Source: Paenibacillaceae bacterium UBA6304 (GTDB taxonomy: Bacteria > Bacillota > Bacilli > Paenibacillales > Paenibacillaceae). Taken from it: 5,930 bases of DNA. Position 1 is the first letter of the stretch. Each line of letters opens with the position of its first letter. The notes beneath the pieces are model-generated. The model saw nothing but the letters and a program-made list of their open reading frames with translations. It did no database searches and was not told the DNA's origin. This document shows positions 1 to 4,939 of the stretch, in pieces. The stretch spans positions 1-5,930 of the forward strand of contig DJTQ01000402.1 in NCBI GenBank assembly GCA_002439285.1, given 5' to 3'. The position numbers and the translations under genes were made by a program.

Positions 1-1719
1 CAGTGGATATGGAGCATCCTCTCCGGGACGATTCTCTCCGTCGAATCCCTCATGAAGCGGGATATAGGTCGGCAGCGGCGGGAGCCCGGCCTCCGTCATT
101 TGGGCCGAATAAAGCTCGATCTTGCCCGATGGTGTCGACAGGTTATCCAGGTAATGCGCCTGATGCTCCATGTTCAGCTTTATGAATCGCTCTTCCCGTA
201 GGCCTTCCAGAGAAATCCCCTCCAGATAAGGATTGTCCGGATAATCCAGAGCTTGCCGGATCATATCCTCCTCTGAATCCAAGAAGGCCTCTTCTTCGAA
301 GCCCATGGCCGCGGCCAGCAGCCGGAACACTTCCACATTGCTCTTGCTCTCGCCCCTAACCAGAATGACCGGTTCCTGGAGCTGAACATAATGATGCCAG
401 TAGGAACTGTACAAATCCGTATTCTCAAAGGTGGAAGTCGCCGGCAGAACGATATCCGCATATTGGGCCGTATCGGTCAGGAATAAATCATGGACTACCG
501 TGAACAGGTCTTCTCTGCGCAAGCCCTGTTCGACCTTGCCCGTATCCGGTGCCACCACGGCGGGATTCGAGCAGTACACAAACAAGGAACGAATCGGCGG
601 ATCAAGGGTGAGCAGCGCCTCCCCGATCTGGTTCATGTTGATCGTACGGACATCATCGTCCGGTCTTAATTCCGGGCGTTCCAACGCCTCCGAATTCATG
701 TTGACGTAAGCGCCGTTCGACTTGAACGCTCCGCCTCCCGGGACGAGCCACTGGCCGGTCAGCGCCGGCAGACAGCTGATCGTACGGATTGCCATCCCGC
801 CGTTATCGTGGTGCTGAAGCCCGTTACCCATGTGAATGTATGCCGGCGATGTTCCTGCATACATGATCGCGAGGGCCTCGATATCTCCGGCCGGAACCCC
901 TGTAATTGCCGATACTCGCTCCAGCGTATAGGTTTTTACGTGTTCACGTAGCTCCTCGTGGCCTACGGTATATTGCTTCAAGAATTCCTCATTCACCATT
1001 CCCCGCGCAAACAGCACATGCATCATACCTAACGCCAGCGCACTGTCCGTTCCAGGATAAAGCGGGATAAACCAGTCCGCTCTTTGGCCGGTGCGGTTGC
1101 GATGAACATCGATGACCACCAGCTTGGCTCCCTGCTTTCGGGCCTTCTCGATCAAAGCGACCTGATGCATATTCGTGCTGACAAGATTGCCGCCCCATAC
1201 AATAATCAGCTTGGATTGTACCGTGGACTCGGGGCTGATGCCTCCGCCAAATCCCATCGTGTAGCTCCAGCCGACATTCCCCGCTGCGGTGCAAATCGCC
1301 CGTTGCAGTTTGGACGCTCCCAGCCTGTTGAAGAACCGCTTATCCATTCCTTCAACGCTAAGAATCCCCATATTTCCATAGAAATTATACGGTAAAATAG
1401 CTTCTGGCCCCTGCTCCCGAATCTGTTCCTTAAACCGCCCTGCGATTTCCGCTATGGCTTCCTCCCAGGTTATCCGTTCGAATTTTCCTTCGCCCTTTGC
1501 GCCAATGCGCTTCAAGGGATATAACACCCGCTCCGGATGGTAGACCCGTTCGGCCATATTCCGTACTTTATTACAAATGGCTCCCTGCGTAATCGGATGC
1601 TCGGGGTTCCCCGTCACCTTCACGATCTTTCCATTCTCTTTATGTAGCAATAGACCGCAGGTATCCGGGCAATCAAGCGGACACACCGCGGGAAATATTC
1701 CGTTCTCTTCGTGGATCAT
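1..1719 (-). CDS. Molybdopterin-dependent oxidoreductase, DMSO reductase superfamily (C-terminus beyond window)
   Basis: This is the catalytic subunit of a bis-MGD molybdenum enzyme with an N-terminal [4Fe-4S] cluster, of the formate dehydrogenase/nitrate reductase/DMSO reductase superfamily. The frame is open for all 573 visible codons. Cluster ligands are C13-x3-C17-x3-C21-x27-C49, followed by K51. The segment R140-A-I-C143-T lines up with the molybdenum-ligand segment of FdhH and NapA (U140 in E. coli FdhH), so C143 is the likely Mo ligand. Cofactor-binding motifs are VIDVHRNRT (202-210), AD-x6-PGTD (214-225), LTGQWLVPGGG (320-330), DIVLPATSTFE (422-432) and SGKIELYS (531-538). No Tat or Sec signal precedes the first cysteine, so it is probably cytoplasmic. 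The ATG is preceded by AGGAGG (1729-1734) at 9 nt. It resembles the roughly 670-680-residue YoaE/YyaE-type proteins of Bacillus, so about 100 residues of the C-terminal domain are missing. The substrate cannot be read from the sequence; the upstream anion channel makes formate or nitrite chemistry possible. The family call is secure. Confidence 0.93.
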   Translation of the reverse strand, partial: MIHEENGIFPAVCPLDCPDTCGLLLHKENGKIVKVTGNPEHPITQGAICNKVRNMAERVYHPERVLYPLKRIGAKGEGKFERITWEEAIAEIAGRFKEQIREQGPEAILPYNFYGNMGILSVEGMDKRFFNRLGASKLQRAICTAAGNVGWSYTMGFGGGISPESTVQSKLIIVWGGNLVSTNMHQVALIEKARKQGAKLVVIDVHRNRTGQRADWFIPLYPGTDSALALGMMHVLFARGMVNEEFLKQYTVGHEELREHVKTYTLERVSAITGVPAGDIEALAIMYAGTSPAYIHMGNGLQHHDNGGMAIRTISCLPALTGQWLVPGGGAFKSNGAYVNMNSEALERPELRPDDDVRTINMNQIGEALLTLDPPIRSLFVYCSNPAVVAPDTGKVEQGLRREDLFTVVHDLFLTDTAQYADIVLPATSTFENTDLYSSYWHHYVQLQEPVILVRGESKSNVEVFRLLAAAMGFEEEAFLDSEEDMIRQALDYPDNPYLEGISLEGLREERFIKLNMEHQAHYLDNLSTPSGKIELYSAQMTEAGLPPLPTYIPLHEGFDGENRPGEDAPYPL

Positions 1720-1819
1720 GATACGCTCCCTCCTGTCTAAGTAATTGTAGAAAAAAGCCCCGCCCCTGTCTACAGATAAGATGATGACGATAGGACGATG
1801 ACGCTTCTCCAAGCTCAAC

Positions 1820-1848
1820 ATCGTAATTTGGTTCGTTTGGAGAGGCAA
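1820..1848 (-). promoter_or_regulatory. Candidate sigma-A promoter for the molybdoenzyme gene
   Basis: TTGCCT (1848-1843) and TACGAT (1825-1820) are separated by 17 bases. Each hexamer matches four of six consensus positions. Transcription would begin near 1813 and leave a leader of about 94 nt. It lies downstream of the FNT terminator, where an independent promoter is needed unless transcription reads through. No palindrome like those at the nox and FNT promoters was seen here. The match is only moderate. Confidence 0.27.
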
Positions 1849-1864
1849 CACAGAGCAACACAGA
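1845..1864. repeat. 10-bp tandem repeat, two copies
   Basis: GCAACACAGA occurs twice head to tail, followed by one extra G. It lies in the non-coding spacer, partly under the candidate -35 element of the molybdoenzyme gene. No function is evident; simple slippage is the likeliest origin. Confidence 0.75.
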
Positions 1865-1905
1865 GAACATAGAAAACTGTCCTTCCCGACAAACGCCGGA
1901 TATGC

Positions 1906-1937
1906 AAAAAAAGACTGCCTTCGTAAACGAAGTGCAG
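1906..1937 (-). terminator. Rho-independent terminator after the FNT gene
   Basis: The transcript strand reads CTGC, a bulged A, CTTCG, loop TTTA, then CGAAGGCAG. This gives nine base pairs with one bulge. The sequence TC and seven Ts follow. It begins about 67 nt after the FNT stop codon and should end that transcript, or attenuate read-through into the molybdoenzyme gene. Its upstream arm can pair alternatively with the preceding segment, as described for the hairpin cluster at 1932-2006. Confidence 0.82.
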
Positions 1938-2006
1938 CCCTTGCACCGCTTTATAACAAGCGGAGTAGCAAACTTATGAAACAACCCCCATAAGCCAGCC
2001 GGCTTA
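1932..2006 (-). other. Cluster of alternative hairpins in the FNT 3' region
   Basis: Between the FNT stop codon and its terminator the transcript holds four further inverted repeats. TAAGCC-GGCT-GGCTTA (2006-1991) includes the stop codon. CTTATG/CATAAG (1994-1989 with 1978-1973) shares CTTA with the first, so the two cannot form together. CCGCTT-GTTATA-AAGCGG (1963-1946) is a perfect 6-bp stem. GTGCA-AGGGC-TGCAC (1946-1932) uses bases that also form the 5' arm of the terminator. The repeats are seen directly. Any switching role is inference; they might simply protect the 3' end. Confidence 0.5.
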
Positions 2007-2927
2007 AGGGAAGAGCGCCGGACCGGAAGACGCAGCCGGAGCATTGTTCTGAGTGCTAATATGAGCACTAGCTGAAGCGTTAGCCCGGACGTTAGTCGTA
2101 GCAACCGTGCCTGAAGCAGCCGGACCTACCGATTTCTCCGGTGAAGGGATCTTTGTGCCTTTGTCTTTTAAATAAGCCATCCAGTAAGCCCCGCCCACAA
2201 ACATTGCGCCGCCTACGAGATTTCCCAACCATACCGGCACAAAATTCCGGAAGTAATCTCCCCACGAGAAGTAACCTTCAAATATAGCGGCAGGAATCAG
2301 GAACATATTTGCGACCACGTGCTGGAACCCGATTGCGACAAACGCCATCGTCGGGAACCAGATGCCGAGAATCTTTCCGCTCATATTGTCCGCACCGTAA
2401 GAGAGCCATACGGCAAGGGCAACGAGCCAGTTACAACCGATCCCGGAGACAAAGGCTTGCATAAAGCTGTCATCCAGCTTATGACCAGCCATATCGACAA
2501 GTTTATCCAAATAAACGCCGCTGGAGGTCAATCCGACGACATGTCCGAAAAAGTAAGCAACAAACAGCGCACCTACGAAATTACTAATCGTAATAAGTAC
2601 CAGGTTCTTGCACATCTCGCCCGTCGTAATCCGCTTCGCCATCCGTGATAACGGTACTGCCATCATATTACCTGTCAGCAGCTCGCCGCCAGCGAGGAGG
2701 ACCAGGATCAGACCGATCGGGAACACGGCGGCACCGATGAAAGTAGATATGCTTCCCCATTCTTCCGGAGCGCCGGCAATAACGCGAATATCAAGCAAAA
2801 AACCAAGGGCGATAAAGGCCCCGCCCAAAAACCCGAGAATCAAAACCGTCAGCAACGGATTGTGCGCCTTCTTAATGCCCATTTCGACCGTCACTTTCGC
2901 AATTTGATCCGGTTTATTGTAAGCCAT
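2004..2927 (-). CDS. Formate/nitrite transporter (FNT) family channel
   Basis: This is a membrane channel for small monovalent anions (formate, nitrite or hydrosulfide in characterised members), homopentameric in the family. The 307 residues contain six hydrophobic segments, near 25-47, 60-82, 107-131, 157-177, 187-213 and 229-251. The first family signature is seen as LAGGELLTG (78-86), and the second as GIGCNWLVA (162-170). The central pore histidine, H209 in FocA, corresponds to H203 in GFQHVVANMF. Residues after about 258 form an Ala/Ser/Thr-rich tail of roughly 50 residues ending in ALFP, beyond the usual fold of about 260 residues. The ATG is preceded by GGAG (2936-2939) at 8 nt. The gene has its own operator-bearing promoter and terminator and lies upstream of the molybdoenzyme. 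YwcJ of B. subtilis, a Rex target, is a likely relative. Formate, nitrite and hydrosulfide cannot be told apart from sequence alone. Confidence 0.95.
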   Translation of the reverse strand: MAYNKPDQIAKVTVEMGIKKAHNPLLTVLILGFLGGAFIALGFLLDIRVIAGAPEEWGSISTFIGAAVFPIGLILVLLAGGELLTGNMMAVPLSRMAKRITTGEMCKNLVLITISNFVGALFVAYFFGHVVGLTSSGVYLDKLVDMAGHKLDDSFMQAFVSGIGCNWLVALAVWLSYGADNMSGKILGIWFPTMAFVAIGFQHVVANMFLIPAAIFEGYFSWGDYFRNFVPVWLGNLVGGAMFVGGAYWMAYLKDKGTKIPSPEKSVGPAASGTVATTNVRANASASAHISTQNNAPAASSGPALFP

Positions 2928-3005
2928 GATTCATTCTCCTTTAGGACTTTGTTTGTAATTCCCCTATCCGTCTTTATTGTACTTGGGTAGACCAGTCCTT
3001 TAAGT

Positions 3006-3011
3006 AACATA
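3006..3011 (-). promoter_or_regulatory. Alternative -10 element for the FNT gene
   Basis: TATGTT (3011-3006) matches four of six -10 positions. A start near 2999 would put the upstream palindrome centred at about -41.5, the standard position for class II activation by FNR/CRP-family proteins. No -35 element lies at the right distance, which fits an activator-dependent promoter. It competes with the perfect TATAAT further upstream. Confidence 0.28.
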
Positions 3012-3025
3012 AGTCACGACAACGC

Positions 3026-3054
3026 ATTATAAAGTGAATTATTTCACAAAAAAT
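3026..3054 (-). promoter_or_regulatory. Promoter of the FNT gene
   Basis: A perfect TATAAT lies at 3031-3026. The -35 position (3054-3049, ATTTTT) is poor, so the promoter may be weak or may need help. A start near 3019 gives a leader of about 92 nt. The 17-bp spacer is occupied by a Rex/FNR-type palindrome. Only 12 bases separate the promoter from the U-tract of the nox terminator upstream. Confidence 0.55.
3032..3049. promoter_or_regulatory. Rex/FNR-type operator at the FNT promoter
   Basis: On the transcript strand the box reads TTGTGAA-ATAA-TTCACTT. It matches 12 of 14 fixed positions of the Gram-positive Rex consensus TTGTGAA-N4-TTCACAA. Its core AGTGA-N6-TCACA (plus strand) matches nine of ten FNR/CRP-type positions. 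It ends against the -10 hexamer, so a bound protein would block RNA polymerase, as Rex does when NADH is low. B. subtilis Rex is known to control the FNT gene ywcJ, which favours Rex. FNR remains possible through the alternative -10. Confidence 0.68.
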
Positions 3055-3066
3055 TACACTTTCAAC

Positions 3067-3110
3067 AAAAAAATGCCGCCAGCAGAATGGGGATGCATTC
3101 TGCTGGCGGC
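3067..3110 (-). terminator. Strong Rho-independent terminator after nox
   Basis: A perfect 14-bp stem pairs 3075-3088 with 3097-3110 around an 8-nt loop. On the transcript strand the stem is followed by A and then seven Ts (3073-3067). It starts about 52 nt past the nox stop codon. It should separate nox from the FNT promoter, which begins only 12 bases further on. Confidence 0.95.
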
Positions 3111-3162
3111 CAAGAATATCTACCGGGTCGTTAGCCCGATCTTATTCTTATCCGATTTGATA

Positions 3163-4524
3163 TTAAGCTTGAACGGTTTCTCTTGCCGGCACTTCCGGCA
3201 ACGCACCCAATCCAGCGCTGTTCAAGAAGTTCCAAGGCTTGTTGTAATGCGGCTGGAAGAAGAAGTCGACGAACGCCAGCTCTTCCATCTTCATGCCGTT
3301 TTGGATACAAACCGAAATCGTATTGATCGACTGTGTCAAATCAACCTTCGACATGATCTGTGCACCGAGAATGCGACGAGTTTCTTTTTCATAAACGACC
3401 TTCAGCATAACCGGCTCATGGGTCGGCATAAATTCAGGCCGGTAGTTGTCGGTAATCATAACTGCATCCGCTTCGATGCCTGCATCCTTTGCGGCGATTT
3501 CCGTCATCCCGGTTCCCGCAATATTGTCCTCGTAGATTTTGATACCCGATGTGCCCTGGGTCCCCATATATTTGACGGTTGGAGCCACCAGGTTGCGGGC
3601 GACCAAGGTTCCCATCCGGACAGCATTGGTTGCGAGCGGAATGTAAGCATGCTTCTTCGTCGGATTGTAGAAGACCGCACAGCTGTCGCCTGCCGCATAC
3701 ACATCCGGCGTACTGGTCCGCATGTACTCATCCACAAGAATTGCACCATTCCCGAGCATATCCACTTGACCCTTCAGCAGTTCCGTATTCGGGCGGAATC
3801 CGATGCACATAATAACCAGATCCGCATCGTACTGACCCCGGTCGGTAACGACCTGAGTTACTTTCCCCTGCTCACCTGTGAATTTCGTAACCTTTTCACC
3901 TAAGGCAAGAGTAATACCATGTTCGACTAGCGACTCCTCGATTTTATCCGTGTATTCGGCATCCAGATACTTGCTCAAAATGCGCTCTTCCGCATCGATC
4001 AAGGTCACCTGCTTGCCGTTCAATTGAAAGGCTTCGACCAACTCGACGCCGATATAGCCCGCGCCTACAACGACGATGTTTTTCGCTTGCTCCGATTTTT
4101 CGATGATCGTGTTCGAATGGTTGAAGTTTTTCGAGAGCAGAATATTCTCCAACTCGATGCCTTCGAACTTCGGTATGATCGGCCACGATCCCGTCGTCAT
4201 GATCAGCTTGTCGAACGTATCGACCAACTCTTCGCCGGTCTCCAGATTGCGGGCCTGCAACGTTTTAGCCGCTGTATCAATCGCGGTCACCTCGTGCCGC
4301 ATTTTCGTATTCACGCCCAGTTCAGCGAGTTGTGCCGGCGACGAATAGAACAAGCCTTGCGGGTCCTTCACCATACCGCCGACATATAAGGCAATGCCAC
4401 ACGACAGGAAGGAGATGTTGTCATTCCGCTCATAAACCGTAATTTCCGCATCCGGATAAAGCTTGGCTGTATTTACAATGGCTGCTGTTCCTGCGTGGGT
4501 ACAACCGATAACTGCTACTTTCAT
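3163..4524 (-). CDS. nox: Water-forming NADH oxidase-like flavoprotein (Nox)
   Basis: This is a cytoplasmic FAD enzyme of the pyridine nucleotide-disulfide oxidoreductase family, predicted to oxidise NADH while reducing oxygen to water. The 453 residues match the usual length. In order: an N-terminal FAD-binding region GCTHAG (7-12) with the conserved H10; the redox cysteine C42 in SFLSCGIALY; TTGSWP (110-115); the NAD-binding motif GAGYIGVE (154-161); the second FAD motif TPDVYAAGD (272-280); and a C-terminal dimerisation domain from about 325, with FQPHYNKPWN (423-432). The cysteine context and this C-terminal motif favour NADH oxidase over CoA-disulfide or persulfide reductase, its closest alternatives. 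The ATG is preceded by AGGAGG (4533-4538) at 8 nt. It is monocistronic between its own promoter and a strong terminator. Palindromes in and below the promoter suggest NADH- or oxygen-responsive control. Confidence 0.93.
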   Translation of the reverse strand: MKVAVIGCTHAGTAAIVNTAKLYPDAEITVYERNDNISFLSCGIALYVGGMVKDPQGLFYSSPAQLAELGVNTKMRHEVTAIDTAAKTLQARNLETGEELVDTFDKLIMTTGSWPIIPKFEGIELENILLSKNFNHSNTIIEKSEQAKNIVVVGAGYIGVELVEAFQLNGKQVTLIDAEERILSKYLDAEYTDKIEESLVEHGITLALGEKVTKFTGEQGKVTQVVTDRGQYDADLVIMCIGFRPNTELLKGQVDMLGNGAILVDEYMRTSTPDVYAAGDSCAVFYNPTKKHAYIPLATNAVRMGTLVARNLVAPTVKYMGTQGTSGIKIYEDNIAGTGMTEIAAKDAGIEADAVMITDNYRPEFMPTHEPVMLKVVYEKETRRILGAQIMSKVDLTQSINTISVCIQNGMKMEELAFVDFFFQPHYNKPWNFLNSAGLGALPEVPARETVQA

Positions 4525-4607
4525 GATTTCTTCCTCCTAAGTTCCCCTTGTCATCTTTTTGTTATATTCGGGGTTTTATTTGTGAAATTTATTACTTACA
4601 AGTTTAT

Positions 4608-4623
4608 GAATTTGTGAATTTGT
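4608..4623. repeat. 8-bp tandem repeat GAATTTGT, two copies
   Basis: GAATTTGT is repeated head to tail. The second copy lies within the downstream Rex/FNR-like box, and the junction of the two copies creates its TTGTGAA half-site. This could be how the second operator arose, or coincidence in AT-rich DNA. Confidence 0.7.
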
Positions 4624-4629
4624 TCACCT
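4612..4629. promoter_or_regulatory. Second Rex/FNR-type operator below the nox start site
   Basis: On the plus strand TTGTGAA-TTTG-TTCACCT matches 12 of 14 fixed positions of the Rex consensus. It lies just downstream of the predicted transcription start (near 4632), centred at about +12. Its centre is 33 bp from that of the promoter box, about three helical turns, so two dimers could sit on the same DNA face. A roadblock or cooperative repressor role is inferred. Confidence 0.58.
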
Positions 4630-4638
4630 GATAGTTCT

Positions 4639-4667
4639 ATTATAGTGTGACATTTTTCACATTGCAA
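4639..4667 (-). promoter_or_regulatory. nox: Promoter of nox
   Basis: TTGCAA (4667-4662, four of six) and a perfect TATAAT (4644-4639) are separated by the ideal 17 bases. The start is expected near 4632, giving a leader of about 108 nt before the ATG. The operator palindrome occupies the spacer. Confidence 0.78.
4645..4662. promoter_or_regulatory. Rex/FNR-type operator within the nox promoter spacer
   Basis: The core TGTGA-CATTTT-TCACA (4646-4661) is a perfect ten-of-ten match to the FNR/CRP-type pattern TGTGA-N6-TCACA. It matches 11 of 14 fixed positions of the Rex pattern. It fills the 17-bp spacer between -35 and -10, centred near -21. Class II activation needs about -41.5, so this position argues for repression: Rex, or an FNR-family protein acting as repressor. 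Confidence 0.75.
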
Positions 4668-4903
4668 GTGCAAAATCTGTCTTTTGAAAAGTATTCACAA
4701 TTTTAAATATTATTTCGGGCTGGCTGAGGGTGTTCCCGTTTGTCCGCCTTTTGAACGGACATTTTATTGATTTGTCCTTCTGGGGTACACATCAAGCTTC
4801 GCCATTCGCAAGTTTGGTCATTTGATCAGGTCTATTATTATTTCTATCTTGGTCCGATCTCATGACTTGAAAATTGAGGTGATTGTAATTTCAACCTAAG
4901 CTC

Positions 4904-4933
4904 AAAAAACCGACCGGCTTCTGCCGATCGGTT
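4904..4933 (-). terminator. Rho-independent terminator after fecCD
   Basis: The ten-position stem pairs 4908-4917 with 4924-4933. It has one C-A mismatch and a 6-nt loop. On the transcript strand it runs into six Ts (4909-4904). It starts 7 nt past the stop codon of the permease gene, which suggests that gene is the last of its transcription unit. Confidence 0.85.
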
Positions 4934-4939
4934 CTCATG

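Larger units (their letters stand above)
1720..1905 (-). other. Structured leader upstream of the molybdoenzyme gene
   Basis: This non-coding stretch lies between the FNT terminator and the molybdoenzyme start. The transcript strand can form several stems. One is TCTCCAA/TTGGAGA (1837-1843 with 1806-1812), with a 24-nt loop. Another is CCGGC-GUUU-GUCGG (1899-1886), with one G-U pair. A third is TGTAGA/TCTACA (1774-1769 with 1751-1746), enclosing GGGGCGGGGC and a U run. The octamer TAGACAGG occurs twice, at 1772-1765 and again at 1739-1732, where it leads into the Shine-Dalgarno sequence. I do not recognise a named riboswitch. A regulatory leader is an inference only. Confidence 0.4.
4525..4903. 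other. AT-rich gene-free region holding the nox promoter
   Basis: No coding region is supported here. A hand count of 4561-4620 gives about 23% GC, against about 50% inside nox. The part near nox holds the promoter, two good Rex/FNR-type palindromes and an isolated third half-site, TTGTGAA (4580-4586). A further TTCACAA half-site lies at 4694-4700. The part near fecCD holds a 6-bp inverted repeat (TGTCCG 4741-4746, CGGACA 4756-4761) and a bulged repeat (TTGAAA 4867-4872, TTTCAA 4889-4894). Neither has an assigned role. Confidence 0.7.

Noticed and set aside
1752..1775. GGGGCGGGGC plus T6 as a terminator just upstream of the molybdoenzyme start
   Set aside because: No complementary C-rich arm lies upstream. 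The only stem (TGTAGA/TCTACA) encloses the G-rich and T-rich segments instead of preceding the T run.
1673..2104. 143-codon open frame on the minus strand across the FNT/molybdoenzyme spacer
   Set aside because: It overlaps the ends of both real genes in another frame, runs through a terminator, has no family motif and no convincing ribosome site.
3034..3903. 289-codon open frame on the plus strand opposite nox
   Set aside because: It starts in a promoter region, passes through the nox terminator and lies antisense to a gene with clear motifs. The translation has no recognisable domain.
4580..4597. Third Rex/FNR-like box in the nox leader
   Set aside because: Only the first half-site (TTGTGAA) is good; the second half matches poorly, so it is noted only as an isolated half-site.
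4741..4773. TGTCCG/CGGACA hairpin followed by a T-rich stretch as a plus-strand terminator
   Set aside because: The stem has only six pairs with a 9-nt loop, the T run is interrupted, and no plus-strand gene ends here.
4812..4842. TTGGTC/TATTAT-like plus-strand promoter
   Set aside because: It points toward the fecCD terminator with no plus-strand gene downstream. Such matches are expected in AT-rich DNA.
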